Source of the DNA: Pontibacillus chungwhensis BH030062
GTDB taxonomy: Bacteria; Bacillota; Bacilli; Bacillales; BH030062
Length of the DNA stretch: 64,000 nucleotides
Assembly (NCBI RefSeq): GCF_000770675.1
Contig: NZ_AVBG01000011.1
Coordinates: 62,001 to 126,000, forward strand
Reading direction: 5' to 3'
A program made the translations under genes and the position numbers. The first letter of the stretch is position 1. Every line of letters begins with the position of its first letter. Under the pieces are notes generated by a model. The model worked only from the letters and a program-made list of their open reading frames with translations, was not told the origin of the DNA and ran no database searches. This document shows, one piece after another, positions 1-7,850 of this stretch.

Positions 1-281
1 TTTCCCACTTCATGTTCTAAGTCCTGATGAGGTAAGAGAATTTCAAGGAGCATCAACACCACAGTTCCAACTAAAATGCCTGTTATTAAGACAGGCACAT
101 TCGATAGTTTTAGAGCTGAAGGGATCAGGCCATACGTTGATGCTGCCACCATCACGCCTGCTGTATATGCAAGAAGGACATCACGCCCTTTATGAGAGAG
201 GTTTGTTATCAGCAATACAGGTAAAGCACCGAGTACCGTACATAAAGAAGCAACTAGCATGCTTATCATTTCTACTCCCAC
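1..281 (-). CDS. ZIP family divalent metal transporter, N-terminal part (gene runs off the window)
   Basis: The first 93 codons of a membrane protein are visible; the rest lies to the left of the window. The start chosen is GTG at 281-279, behind a GGAGGGGG ribosome site; an internal ATG at 269 is the alternative. Two hydrophobic segments are seen, one near the N-terminus (MLVASLCTVLGALPVLL) and one around ALLAYTAGVM-like residues (LLAYTAGVMVAASTYGLIP). The small-residue helix with a proline-ending loop is typical of the ZIP/ZupT family, which moves zinc or other divalent cations into the cytoplasm. The metal-binding helices IV and V are not in view, so substrate cannot be judged. Family call is fairly safe, function is inference. 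Confidence 0.7.
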   Translation of the reverse strand, partial: MGVEMISMLVASLCTVLGALPVLLITNLSHKGRDVLLAYTAGVMVAASTYGLIPSALKLSNVPVLITGILVGTVVLMLLEILLPHQDLEHEVG

Positions 282-420
282 TGAGATCCCCCCTCCCACT
301 ACTCTATGAGGACGAGCTCAGCTTCATGAATCAGCTGATTTACATTTTTGTAGAATTTTCTGAAACCAAATGGAAACAAAAACGTAAGTAAGAGTACCAA
401 CAAATTTGGAGGGTTTTTTA

Positions 421-951
421 GTGAAGCTACAAAGTAATGTACTATGGAAACTAGTAGTGGTATGTGGAGTCTTTTTACTGGCAGTTGGATGTTCCTCTGC
501 GGACTCAGCAGAGAAAGATAAGGATCGTGAAACCGCTGAAACCGTAGTAAAGAAAATGTTCTCGGGTCCAAATGAAGAGCTGGCTGAGAATTACGAGAAT
601 ATACAACAATCAGCAAGTGAAATTGAATCTTATTATGACGAAGAGTTCAAGCCTTATTTCTCAGAAAACTATTACGATGATGTGATTGCAAATCGTACCG
701 TAAACTTATTCCATAGCAAAGTCCAAGGAATTAACGGTAAAATGAATGTAGAAGATTTAACAATAGAACCAGTCGAATCAGCTGAAAACGCATATACGTA
801 TACGGTTAAGGTACAAATTACTAAAGTTGAGGAAGAAAATGAAACCGTTGAGTTATCTGGAAGAATCAATTTTAATGAGGACGGGGCTATTACAAGAATT
901 ACACATAAAGACCTTGATACATTTACGAAAGCAGTTTCGGCAAAAGAATAA
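421..951 (+). CDS. Putative secreted lipoprotein of unknown function
   Basis: A 176-residue protein. It begins with a lipoprotein signal peptide: Lys, a hydrophobic core (LVVVCGVFLLAVG) and a lipobox ending at Cys-24 (LAVGC), so it should be anchored on the outer face of the membrane. The start is GTG at 421, seven bases after a GGAGGG ribosome site; an upstream in-frame TTG at 406 overlaps that site and is rejected. The mature part is acidic and hydrophilic with beta-rich C-terminal segments, resembling small NTF2-like extracytoplasmic domains, but I do not recognise a family. It stands alone and ends in a shared terminator facing the minus-strand L,D-transpeptidase gene. Confidence 0.75.
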   Translation: MKLQSNVLWKLVVVCGVFLLAVGCSSADSAEKDKDRETAETVVKKMFSGPNEELAENYENIQQSASEIESYYDEEFKPYFSENYYDDVIANRTVNLFHSKVQGINGKMNVEDLTIEPVESAENAYTYTVKVQITKVEEENETVELSGRINFNEDGAITRITHKDLDTFTKAVSAKE

Positions 952-961
952 ATATAAAAAC

Positions 962-991
962 AAAGAGCTCAGAAATTAATCTGAGCTCTTT
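962..991. terminator. Bidirectional rho-independent terminator
   Basis: An 11-bp stem (AAAGAGCTCAG pairing with CTGAGCTCTTT) around an 8-base A/T loop, flanked by A and T runs. It sits between convergent genes ending at 951 (plus) and 1008 (minus), so it can serve both. Confidence 0.85.
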
Positions 992-1007
992 TCCCTTTAT
1001 TCAAGCA

Positions 1008-1511
1008 TTAATCAATTGCCTTATATTCTTTACCCAGCTGCTGAAACGATTTTTGCGTAGAAGTCACAAGAATCTTAGTACCAATTGGAATCTTTTCATA
1101 GAGAGCTTCTACATCTTTGTTATTCATTCTAATGCATCCGTTTGAAATATACTTCCCAATTGAATCAGGTCGATTGGTACCGTGAACACCATAAATTCGA
1201 CCATCCGTATCTTGAGCATCAAACCCGATCCAGCGAGTACCTAGTGGGTTCTTTGGGTCTCCACCTGGAATATTAAGTTTTCGGTAATATGGATTCTTCG
1301 CTTTAACTGTAATGGTGTGAAGTCCTTCTGGTGTTAGATCCGAAGTTTTCCCTGTCGCAACCGGGTAGACACCTTGTATCTTACCGTCATCCATAAAAGC
1401 CAATTCATTCGTCGTTTTATTGACAACCACAAACGGGTAACCTCTTGATGGATTTTCCCCGATCGGCCAAATTGGAGAAACAAGCAAAATAAAAACGAGC
1501 AAGCTTTTCAC
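1008..1511 (-). CDS. L,D-transpeptidase (YkuD domain)
   Basis: A 167-residue protein with an N-terminal hydrophobic export segment (LLVFILLVSPIWPIG) followed directly by a YkuD catalytic domain. The active-site signature is present: His-110 in GVHGTNRP, then Ser-123-Asn-Gly-Cys-126-Ile-Arg-128. Proteins of this family use the cysteine to cross-link peptidoglycan through 3-3 bonds or to attach proteins, outside the membrane. There is no LysM or other wall-binding domain, unlike YkuD itself, so it is a minimal form of the enzyme. The start is GTG at 1511, six bases after AGGAGGT. Function by family is strong; its exact substrate and growth stage (vegetative or spore) cannot be told. Confidence 0.9.
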   Translation of the reverse strand: MKSLLVFILLVSPIWPIGENPSRGYPFVVVNKTTNELAFMDDGKIQGVYPVATGKTSDLTPEGLHTITVKAKNPYYRKLNIPGGDPKNPLGTRWIGFDAQDTDGRIYGVHGTNRPDSIGKYISNGCIRMNNKDVEALYEKIPIGTKILVTSTQKSFQQLGKEYKAID

Positions 1512-1564
1512 ACACTTACCTCCTGTCTAGCATGGTTTTAGTGGTAGCTTGCCCGCTCGAGTCA

Positions 1565-2515
1565 TTAAATATCACTCTTTTTAAACGACCGTTTGATTAT
1601 TAAATATTGTTCGATTTCATTTAGCAAATTAAATAAACTAGCGCGCTCTTCAAATTCTTCCCGTGTTTGAGGGAGCTCTCCTCTTTTAAAGCCTTCTTTC
1701 ATTTCTTTAATTTGCTTCAAAAACAGAACCGCTGTATTTCCGGGATGGACACTGTCCGAGAGTTCATCAAAGAATTCAGCCATAATCATCGATTGCTCGT
1801 AAGTATGGTTCACACGACTGATATGGGGTAACATGCGTTCGAGCAACTCGAATTGCTTCTGCCGCATCTGAAAGTAGTGGTAATATTCATGGTGGTTACG
1901 AAGGAGATGGTTCTCTACATCTCGATAAGCCAAGCTCTTTGCATCTTCAAGCATATGAGCCGTTTCCGTTAACTCTTCCCCAGACCATTTTTGGTCACCC
2001 GTTCTTAAGAATCCAGCAATTTCTTTTAGTATAATGCTGAAGTTGTCCTCGACTTGTTTTTGTTTCTCTTTTAAATTACTTTCAAGACTAGGCATGTACA
2101 AGTTCAGAATAAGGGCTACACCTATACCAACGACAATCAATAAAAATTCATTTACGATGGTTTCAAACCCAATATCGTTTGAACCATATAAGTGCAGAAT
2201 AATAACAGAGCTTGTTACAATCCCCTCTTTCACCTTTAGTTTTACCGTTGCTGGGATAAATAAGATCAGCATAATTCCAATTGCAAGAGGGTGATAGCCA
2301 ATGGTTTCAAATACAGCGTAAGAAAAAACCATAGCCAATAAACAAGCTGCAAACCTGGATGATGCACTCATAATAGAGCGTTTTCTCGTATTTTGTATAC
2401 AAAGTATGGTAAGGATTCCAGCCGAAGCGAAGTTCGTTAAGGCCAGGATTTGAGCAATCCAAATCGCTATAGGAGTGCCTACAGCGGTTTTAATCGTCCG
2501 ATATCCAATCTTCAC
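1565..2515 (-). CDS. Aromatic acid exporter family protein (DUF939/FUSC-type membrane protein)
   Basis: A 316-residue protein. The N-terminal half holds about four to five transmembrane helices (for example FASAGILTILCIQ and FLLIVVGIGVALILNLYM); the C-terminal half (residues about 145-310) is a soluble, charged, helical domain. This layout and the opening MKIGYRTIKTAVGTPIAIWIA match the DUF939 / ArAE_1 family, with YqjA-like proteins in Bacillus. Members are related to FUSC transporters thought to export aromatic acids, but substrates are mostly untested. The start is GTG at 2515 behind AAGGAG. It is the first gene after the brxB terminator and is probably monocistronic. Confidence 0.85.
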   Translation of the reverse strand: MKIGYRTIKTAVGTPIAIWIAQILALTNFASAGILTILCIQNTRKRSIMSASSRFAACLLAMVFSYAVFETIGYHPLAIGIMLILFIPATVKLKVKEGIVTSSVIILHLYGSNDIGFETIVNEFLLIVVGIGVALILNLYMPSLESNLKEKQKQVEDNFSIILKEIAGFLRTGDQKWSGEELTETAHMLEDAKSLAYRDVENHLLRNHHEYYHYFQMRQKQFELLERMLPHISRVNHTYEQSMIMAEFFDELSDSVHPGNTAVLFLKQIKEMKEGFKRGELPQTREEFEERASLFNLLNEIEQYLIIKRSFKKSDI

Positions 2516-2560
2516 GTCTTAATCTCCTTTAATTTCGGTAACATTTCCATTTAAACGAGT

Positions 2561-2590
2561 AAAAAGATGGCCAAGTTTGACCATCTTTTT
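2561..2590 (-). terminator. Rho-independent terminator of brxB
   Basis: A 10-bp stem AAAAAGATGG / CCATCTTTTT, directly after the brxB stop codon on the minus strand. Confidence 0.8.
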
Positions 2591-2593
2591 TAC

Positions 2594-3025
2594 TTAAATT
2601 TCTTCACAATGTTCATCAAAGATTGCTTGTAATTTATTTACGACCTGAATTGGATCAAATCCTTCAATGTCGTGGCGTTCTACCATCGTTACAATCTTAC
2701 CGTCTTTTAAGAAAGCGAAAGAGGGTGAAGATGGAGGGAAGCCTTCAAAGTATTCGCGCGCACGATTTGTAGCTTCACGATCTTGACCAGCAAAAACCGT
2801 TACCAGGTGATCTGGACGTTTATCGTAATGAACGGAATGGGCTGCAGCTGGTCGTGCCACACCACCAGCACAACCACATACAGAGTTAATCATAACAAGT
2901 GTGGTCCCTTTTCGTTGTAATGCTTCGTCTACTTCTTCCGGTGTTGTCAGCTGTTCGTAACCAACCGATTCAATTTCATTACGTGCCTGACCAACAGCGT
3001 CTTGCATGAAAATATTAAAGTCCAT
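2594..3025 (-). CDS. brxB: Bacilliredoxin BrxB (YqiW/YphP family)
   Basis: A 143-residue thioredoxin-fold protein with the family motif Cys-50-Gly-Cys-52 (NSVCGCAGG). Bacilliredoxins remove bacillithiol from S-bacillithiolated proteins after oxidative stress, in the cytoplasm. The sequence follows the YqiW (BrxB) form closely: an MDFN-type start, the motif HSVHYDKRP and a C-terminal EHCEEI. The start chosen is ATG at 3025, ten bases after AAAGGAG; a longer in-frame extension reaches back to 3250 but has no ribosome site and overlaps the promoter. Paralogue choice BrxB over BrxA rests on these motifs remembered from the family, so it is likely rather than certain. Confidence 0.92.
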   Translation of the reverse strand: MDFNIFMQDAVGQARNEIESVGYEQLTTPEEVDEALQRKGTTLVMINSVCGCAGGVARPAAAHSVHYDKRPDHLVTVFAGQDREATNRAREYFEGFPPSSPSFAFLKDGKIVTMVERHDIEGFDPIQVVNKLQAIFDEHCEEI

Positions 3026-3065
3026 ATATGCATAGCTCCTTTTTGTAGAGTGATCTACTAAGCCC

Positions 3066-3094
3066 ATCATATCAAGATTATCCGGGGCTTTCAA
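3066..3094 (-). promoter_or_regulatory. Sigma-A promoter of brxB
   Basis: TTGAAA, a 17-base spacer, then TATGAT on the minus strand, about 40 bases before the start codon. The spacing is ideal for sigma-A. I see no Spx or PerR box that I can defend. Confidence 0.65.
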
Positions 3095-3140
3095 CGAAAT
3101 TACTCTCAAAATTCTAACGAAACATACCTGAATATTCCTA

Positions 3141-3169
3141 TTGACGTAGCTGATCTCAACCCCTATATT
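3141..3169 (+). promoter_or_regulatory. Sigma-A promoter of the small membrane protein gene at 3226
   Basis: TTGACG, 17 bases, TATATT. It lies 57 bases before the ATG and is divergent from the brxB promoter. Confidence 0.6.
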
Positions 3170-3225
3170 ACAAAATGTACACTTGGAAAAACCAAGCAGA
3201 TACTTATTTTGGAGGAGGAACATCA

Positions 3226-3648
3226 ATGGCTTATCTATTTGTCGCTCCAATCGCCATCATTCTCATTGTGATCGGTGGCATTAAAAGAAATAAAATTTTA
3301 TTGGCAGTAGGCGCTTGTTTAGCTATCTTTTTCGTCTATTCAACCTACACCTCAACTCCCCCTGCCACTATTCCGGACGGATTTAAGAAAGCAGAAGCTT
3401 TAGAAGGTGAACCTGGCGTTGATCGATTGACTTCTTATTTGAATAAGCAGTTCCCTGATGCAACGTATCATCTAAAGCCACAAAGACAAGGTGACAGTTC
3501 GTCTTCACTCATCACCGTCGCCTTTGAAGAGGAACCAGATTGGTTTTACAATTATCTTGTAAAAGAAGACGGGATCGCCCAAGTTGGTGTACTGGCCCCT
3601 GAAGATGAAGATCCAGAAGAGGGTAAATATTTCGAAGAGGTTGAATAA
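3226..3648 (+). CDS. Small membrane protein of unknown function
   Basis: 140 residues. Two N-terminal transmembrane helices ([17 protein letters not shown] and [17 protein letters not shown]) are joined by a short basic turn (KRNK). An acidic domain of about 95 residues follows, most likely outside the cell or on the cytoplasmic face. The start is ATG at 3226, five bases after GGAGGAGGAA; upstream in-frame codons cross the promoter and are rejected. I do not recognise the soluble domain. It is divergent from brxB and convergent with the small sigma-B-type gene at 3761. Confidence 0.75.
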   Translation: MAYLFVAPIAIILIVIGGIKRNKILLAVGACLAIFFVYSTYTSTPPATIPDGFKKAEALEGEPGVDRLTSYLNKQFPDATYHLKPQRQGDSSSSLITVAFEEEPDWFYNYLVKEDGIAQVGVLAPEDEDPEEGKYFEEVE

Positions 3649-3697
3649 AAGCCATTAGAGGAATCTCTATTATTTAATCCTGACTTAAGGTACATAA

Positions 3698-3746
3698 AAA
3701 AGACTGGCCTCAGAAAGTCCATTATAGACTTCTAGGCCAGTCTTTT
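3698..3746. terminator. Strong bidirectional terminator
   Basis: A 13-bp stem (AAAAGACTGGCCT with AGGCCAGTCTTTT) around a 23-base loop. It separates the plus gene ending at 3648 from the minus gene ending at 3761. Confidence 0.85.
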
Positions 3747-3760
3747 CTTTGATGTACGTA

Positions 3761-3886
3761 CTATTCATTATCGCTTGAATTCTTCTTATTCCCTTTAGCG
3801 TATTTCCCCTGGCGGCCGTACTCTTTGTTTTGTTCCTCTGTTCGGTTCTCGCCACTTTTACCTTGATTATTACTGTTATTAGCCAT
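3761..3886 (-). CDS. 41-residue hydrophilic peptide, probably a general-stress protein
   Basis: A short gene of 41 codons with an excellent ribosome site (AAGGAGG, 7-8 bases before ATG at 3886). The product is almost devoid of hydrophobic residues, begins MANNSNNQGKSGENRTEEQ and contains EYGRQGKYAKGNKK. Such Gly/Asn/Lys-rich, charged peptides behave as hydrophilins, like the stress protein GsiB, although I cannot claim homology to GsiB. A sigma-B-like promoter lies 45-71 bases upstream, and a terminator lies downstream, so it forms a complete small transcription unit. The coding call is well supported; the role in stress is inferred from the promoter and composition. Confidence 0.75.
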   Translation of the reverse strand: MANNSNNQGKSGENRTEEQNKEYGRQGKYAKGNKKNSSDNE

Positions 3887-3930
3887 TATAAATACCTCCT
3901 TAGAAGTTCTTTTGTTGACCACAATAGTCT

Positions 3931-3957
3931 ATACCCGCTTCTCTTCTAGAATTAAAC
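3931..3957 (-). promoter_or_regulatory. Sigma-B-like promoter of the 41-residue peptide gene
   Basis: GTTTAA, 15 bases, GGGTAT on the minus strand. Both boxes match the general-stress sigma-B consensus exactly; known spacers are 12-15 bases, so this one is at the long end. It would start transcription near 3924, giving a leader of about 38 bases. Confidence 0.65.
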
Positions 3958-3980
3958 ACTTGAACTGGATCATTTGTTTT

Positions 3981-4502
3981 TCAGCCGCATCGACAACGCT
4001 CTATACAAGATTGAGCAATCTTGTTAATGGATTCTTTTTCAAAAAGAATACCTACACCTGATTTCTCCTTTCTTGCTACTAAGCCGACCTCTCGTCCATC
4101 CTCAAGGTCAAAGACAATCATTTCATCTACCATTAAGGTGACCTCATCTGTTTCTACTTCTTTCGCAAAAATGGAAATGCCTCTTATATCTGTAACAAAG
4201 AGCTGATCGACAGAAATATGATACAGAACATTATCTTCGTCCTCTTCTTCTCGGTTTAGTTCAGATGGATGCAGCTTTGTAACATCCCAATACCTGACAA
4301 ACCCTTCGGACTCAAGTCTTGTATTATGAATGGAAATGTATTGATGATTGACTTCAATAAGGACTGAATCGTATTCATCCAGGGCTTCGTTTTGAACATG
4401 GAGGCTTGTAGAAGTTGCAATAATGGAATCAAGACGTTGACCAACTAAATAAGCAAGAGCTATAACATCTTTCTCAGATAAATGAGCTTTAAAGGGTTTC
4501 AT
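3981..4502 (-). CDS. Protein of unknown function (173 residues)
   Basis: A soluble, acidic protein. It starts at ATG 4502 (MKPFKAHLSEKDVIALAYL), eight bases after AAGGAG; a longer frame reaching 4529 would begin inside that site region. It has no signal peptide and no membrane helix. Predicted beta-rich core segments (SVLIEVNHQYISIHNTRL, LMVDEMIVFDLEDG) suggest a compact all-beta fold, and it ends with a CIERCRCG cysteine cluster that could bind metal. I do not recognise the family. It is transcribed divergently from rarD and its start lies about 107 bases from the rarD start. Confidence 0.7.
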   Translation of the reverse strand: MKPFKAHLSEKDVIALAYLVGQRLDSIIATSTSLHVQNEALDEYDSVLIEVNHQYISIHNTRLESEGFVRYWDVTKLHPSELNREEEDEDNVLYHISVDQLFVTDIRGISIFAKEVETDEVTLMVDEMIVFDLEDGREVGLVARKEKSGVGILFEKESINKIAQSCIERCRCG

Positions 4503-4608
4503 TCCGATTTCTCCTTCCCCTTTTACCATTCAATCACTTAAGTGGCGATGATCATACTTGAGAATTATAATGGATGAGGCGATTCTAATAAGAAAGGACC
4601 TATCCAAT

Positions 4609-5505
4609 ATGCAAACGGAAAGCAAACTAGGAATACTTTATACGGCTAGTGCGTATATCTTGTGGGGAATCTTGCCGATTTACTGGAAATTTATTCAAGA
4701 GATTCCGGCTTTCGAAATTTTGGCTCACCGCATTATATGGTCCTGCCTTTTTATGTTCGGGGTCATCGTTATCCTTCGAAAAAGAGAACCATTTAAACAG
4801 GAGTGTAAACGAATCTTTACTAATAAGAGGCAAGTGATTGGGATTAGTCTTGCTTCCATCACAATTAGCATTAATTGGGTTACCTATATTTGGGCTGTAA
4901 ACACAGATCACGTAGTAGAAGCTAGTCTAGGCTATTATATTAATCCACTTGTGAGCATATTCTTAGGAATGCTTGTATTGAAAGAATCGTTTAATAAAGC
5001 TCAATGGCTTGCCATTCTTCTAGCAACAATCGGCGTAACCTATATGACATGGAACTTCGGGTCTTTCCCTTGGATTGCGATATTACTTGCGTTTAGTTTT
5101 GGATCCTATGGTTTATTAAAGAAGATGGTGAACGTAGGAGCTGTGTTTGGATTGACGATTGAGACATTATTGGTCACTCCTATTGCGTTACTGTATTTAT
5201 TTAGTCAACAAGCAGGAAACTTTGAAGGAGTAGAATGGATTTCTATGACTACTATCTATGTATTTGGAGCAGGTATCGTAACTGCAATCCCGCTCCTTCT
5301 GTTCTCAAGTGGAGCAAAACGGATTCCATTATCCTTGGTTGGCTTTCTTCAGTACTTTGCTCCGACCATTATGCTGATTATTGGTGTCTTCCTATACAAT
5401 GAACCCTTTACTCATGTACATATGATCGCCTTCTCATTCATCTGGTCCGGATTGGCCATCTACACCCTCACAAGACTCAAACGCCCCCGCACCTTAGCGC
5501 AATAA
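4609..5505 (+). CDS. rarD: RarD, EamA-family permease (DMT superfamily)
   Basis: 298 residues with about ten transmembrane helices forming the duplicated EamA architecture. The opening LGILYTASAYILWGILPIYWK is the hallmark of the RarD branch, as is the mid-protein WAVNTDHVVEASLGYYINP. RarD proteins are drug/metabolite-type transporters; chloramphenicol sensitivity is the only classical phenotype and the natural substrate is unknown. The start is ATG at 4609, about ten bases after AAAGGA; an earlier in-frame ATG at 4570 would add 13 residues not seen in the family. Downstream lies a palindromic repeat and then the bmrA terminator. Confidence 0.9.
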   Translation: MQTESKLGILYTASAYILWGILPIYWKFIQEIPAFEILAHRIIWSCLFMFGVIVILRKREPFKQECKRIFTNKRQVIGISLASITISINWVTYIWAVNTDHVVEASLGYYINPLVSIFLGMLVLKESFNKAQWLAILLATIGVTYMTWNFGSFPWIAILLAFSFGSYGLLKKMVNVGAVFGLTIETLLVTPIALLYLFSQQAGNFEGVEWISMTTIYVFGAGIVTAIPLLLFSSGAKRIPLSLVGFLQYFAPTIMLIIGVFLYNEPFTHVHMIAFSFIWSGLAIYTLTRLKRPRTLAQ

Positions 5506-5512
5506 AGCACAG

Positions 5513-5566
5513 CAGGGTGTCAGACACCCTGCGCTTCACTAAAGCATAGAAGTGTGTCTGGCACGC
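5513..5566. repeat. Palindromic intergenic repeat, family A (two copies)
   Basis: A perfect 19-base palindrome (9-bp arms, GGGTGTC-A-GACACCC core) at 5513-5531, and a second, imperfect copy (GTGTGTCTGGCACGC) at 5552-5566. The words CACTAAAGCAT lie between them and recur before the copy at 7461. It sits just after the rarD stop codon. Confidence 0.75.
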
Positions 5567-5607
5567 TGTTGTTCTGTAGAGTGATAAAGGATAAGCTGAT
5601 ATTAAAA

Positions 5608-5636
5608 AAGCAGGTAGGGTCGAAGCCTACCTGCTT
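5608..5636 (-). terminator. Rho-independent terminator of bmrA
   Basis: An 11-bp stem AAGCAGGTAGG / CCTACCTGCTT followed on the minus strand by a T-rich tract, directly after the bmrA stop. Confidence 0.8.
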
Positions 5637-7383
5637 ATCCTTGTTTCATTTTTAGTTGTTGATCAGCGAATTGCTGGTAAGTTGTATGAGATTGGTAAAG
5701 CTCTGCATGAGTACCAATTCCCGTAACCTTTCCTTGGTCGAGAAAAACAATTTGGTCCGCATTTACAACGGTCGACAATCTATGAGCAATGACGATCGTC
5801 GTCCTGTCTTTCATCAGATTATCGAGTGCCTTTTGAACTACCATTTCAGCTTTACTGTCCAAACTTGAGGTTGCTTCATCTAATAATAAAATCTGCGGAT
5901 CACGTATTAACGCGCGAGCAATTCCTATACGCTGTCGTTGACCACCAGAAAGTTTTATACCACGTTCCCCGACTTCCGTATCGTACCCAGACGGGAATGA
6001 ACGGATAAACTCATCTGCATAAGCCATGCGCGCAGCTTGACGGACCTCTTCCTCAGTGGGTTCCCTATCCAGTCCATACACAATGTTATCTCGAATTGTA
6101 CCTGCAATAATCGGACTCTCTTGTGACACGTATCCGATTTGACTTCGCCATTCTTTCAGGGATAATGAGTCAATGGGAGTGTCGTTATACATAATCTCTC
6201 CATCGGTAGGAGAATAGAAACGTTCCAATAAAGAAAATAGCGTAGTCTTCCCACTCCCACTTGGTCCAACCACTGCTGTAACAGCATTTGGTGAAACGGT
6301 AAACGATACATCCTCAAGGACAGGCTCTGAAGGATCGTATGCAAATTGGACCTGATTAAGCGATATAGAAGCTTTTCCTTCTTCTAATCTTATTCCTTTC
6401 ACAAGTGGCTCTTCATCATGAGAAAGGATATCGACGATTCGTTCCGTAGCTCCAACAGCTTTCTGAAATTGAGTGAAGAAGTTCGTAAACTGACTTAAAG
6501 GAACGACAATCTGGAACAAATACAAGATAAAAGCAACAAGGTCCCCTGCCGTAAGGGCACCTGAGGAAACACGAAATCCTCCATATCCTAGTACAATGAC
6601 AAGCATCGCCATCATCACGAGTGTCATTAATGGGCCAATAACTGCTTGAATCTTCGCTTCTTTCACTCCGTATTGAAATAAGTGAAAAATACCCTTCTGT
6701 CCTTTATCGAATTCCCTCCCTTCAGCATTAGAGGCCTTCACAAGACGGATCTCTGAAAGCGTCTGGGTTGTTGTGGATGTAAACGTAGCTGTCTCATCTT
6801 GCAAGCTACGAGAGATCTTATACATCTTCCGCCCAAGAGGCAAAATAATCCCAACAGCTAAAGGGACTGCTATTAACATCACGATTGTCATTTTCCAATC
6901 CAGATAAAGAAGGATGACGATTGAACCAATGATCGATATTAATCCAGTGAAGAAATTCGTTACATGCTCAGTAATTAAGTTCTTTACAATACTTGTATCA
7001 TTTATAATGCGAGATATCATTTCTCCAGTCTTTGTCTGATCATAAAATGAGACTGGAAGCTTAATATGTTTATCCCACACTTTTGTGCGTAGGCTTGCGA
7101 CAATTTGCTGACCTACATAATTTAACAAATATATCGATACGCCACTTGCAATCGCTTGTAAAAGGAAAATCACAAATAGTCCTACTACATATATCCATTT
7201 AAAGGACTCTAGCGTGAAATCATCAATAAACCCTTTCGTCAGAAGCGGTATGATTAGCCCAACGATTGTAGACACCACACTAAATGCAACAGCAATGACC
7301 ATACGCCCCTTAGAAGGGTTTGTTCCACGAACCAAATGCAGAAAATCCTTCCATCCTATCCGCCTCTTATTATCTTCTTTCAT
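5635..7383 (-). CDS. bmrA: BmrA-type multidrug ABC exporter (fused permease and ATPase)
   Basis: A 582-residue half-transporter that works as a homodimer in the membrane, exporting lipophilic drugs with ATP. Residues about 20-310 form six transmembrane helices; the rest is the nucleotide-binding domain with Walker A (GPSGSGKT), Q-loop (YVSQES), signature LSGGQ, Walker B (ILLLDEAT) and the switch His (AHRLS). Motifs along the whole length, such as RLVKASNAE-like LVKASNAEGREF and FILYLFQIVVPLSQ, agree with B. subtilis BmrA/YvcC, as does the length (589 there). The start is ATG at 7383 behind GTGAGG; a GTG at 7413 in the same frame is possible. Transcribed alone. Confidence 0.93.
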   Translation of the reverse strand: MKEDNKRRIGWKDFLHLVRGTNPSKGRMVIAVAFSVVSTIVGLIIPLLTKGFIDDFTLESFKWIYVVGLFVIFLLQAIASGVSIYLLNYVGQQIVASLRTKVWDKHIKLPVSFYDQTKTGEMISRIINDTSIVKNLITEHVTNFFTGLISIIGSIVILLYLDWKMTIVMLIAVPLAVGIILPLGRKMYKISRSLQDETATFTSTTTQTLSEIRLVKASNAEGREFDKGQKGIFHLFQYGVKEAKIQAVIGPLMTLVMMAMLVIVLGYGGFRVSSGALTAGDLVAFILYLFQIVVPLSQFTNFFTQFQKAVGATERIVDILSHDEEPLVKGIRLEEGKASISLNQVQFAYDPSEPVLEDVSFTVSPNAVTAVVGPSGSGKTTLFSLLERFYSPTDGEIMYNDTPIDSLSLKEWRSQIGYVSQESPIIAGTIRDNIVYGLDREPTEEEVRQAARMAYADEFIRSFPSGYDTEVGERGIKLSGGQRQRIGIARALIRDPQILLLDEATSSLDSKAEMVVQKALDNLMKDRTTIVIAHRLSTVVNADQIVFLDQGKVTGIGTHAELYQSHTTYQQFADQQLKMKQG

Positions 7384-7458
7384 CTCTATTGCCTCACTTC
7401 TTTCAAACTTCACCCTAAGTTTACCACATCCACATACTCATCATCTCACTAAAGCATT

Positions 7459-7521
7459 AAAGGGTGCCAGACACCCTTCACCCCTTTATCGTATTAACGC
7501 ACAACACGGTGCCTGGCACCC
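7459..7521. repeat. Palindromic intergenic repeat, family A (two copies)
   Basis: Copies GGGTGCCAGACACCC (7461-7475) and GGTGCCTGGCACC (7508-7520, a perfect palindrome) are separated by TTTATCGTATTAACGCA. Both lie upstream of bmrA and downstream of the gene at 7581. Confidence 0.75.
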
Positions 7522-7544
7522 TTTATCCTGTTAAAGACATAAAG

Positions 7545-7573
7545 AAACATCTAGCAAATGCGCTAGATGTTTT
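7545..7573 (-). terminator. Rho-independent terminator
   Basis: An 11-bp stem AAACATCTAGC / GCTAGATGTTT with a short loop, eight bases beyond the stop codon of the gene at 7581. Confidence 0.7.
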
Positions 7574-7580
7574 GGGGAGG

Positions 7581-7805
7581 TTAATGAAATAATATAATTT
7601 CCATCAGCTTGTTATAAGCAAAGGGTAATACGGTAGCTATAACCAATCCTGAAGCTATGGTAATGGTTACGTATGTTTTATATTGTACGGTTGTTATTTC
7701 ACTTCGTTTTTTAGCAATGATCAATACCTTTACCATTGAATAAATAGCTATCAATATAATGATAGCTGAAAATATTGATAATAATGTAACCTCCACACTT
7801 CTCAC
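7581..7805 (-). CDS. Small membrane protein (two helices, 74 residues)
   Basis: Two transmembrane helices (LLSIFSAIIILIAIYSMVKVLII and YVTITIASGLVIATVLPFAY) are joined by a short charged loop (AKKRSEITTVQYK). No family recognised. The start is GTG at 7805 or GTG at 7796; the second has AAGGTGAG as ribosome site. It has its own terminator and lies between bmrA and the FAD oxidoreductase gene on the same strand. Confidence 0.65.
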   Translation of the reverse strand: MRSVEVTLLSIFSAIIILIAIYSMVKVLIIAKKRSEITTVQYKTYVTITIASGLVIATVLPFAYNKLMEIILFH

Positions 7806-7850
7806 CTTACCTTCTACAACACAATCTCATTATCGGGGCAATGAGATTTA

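Noticed and set aside
299-616. Long minus-strand frame opposite the lipoprotein gene
   Set aside because: It overlaps the real gene at 421-951 on the other strand, has no ribosome site and no sensible composition.
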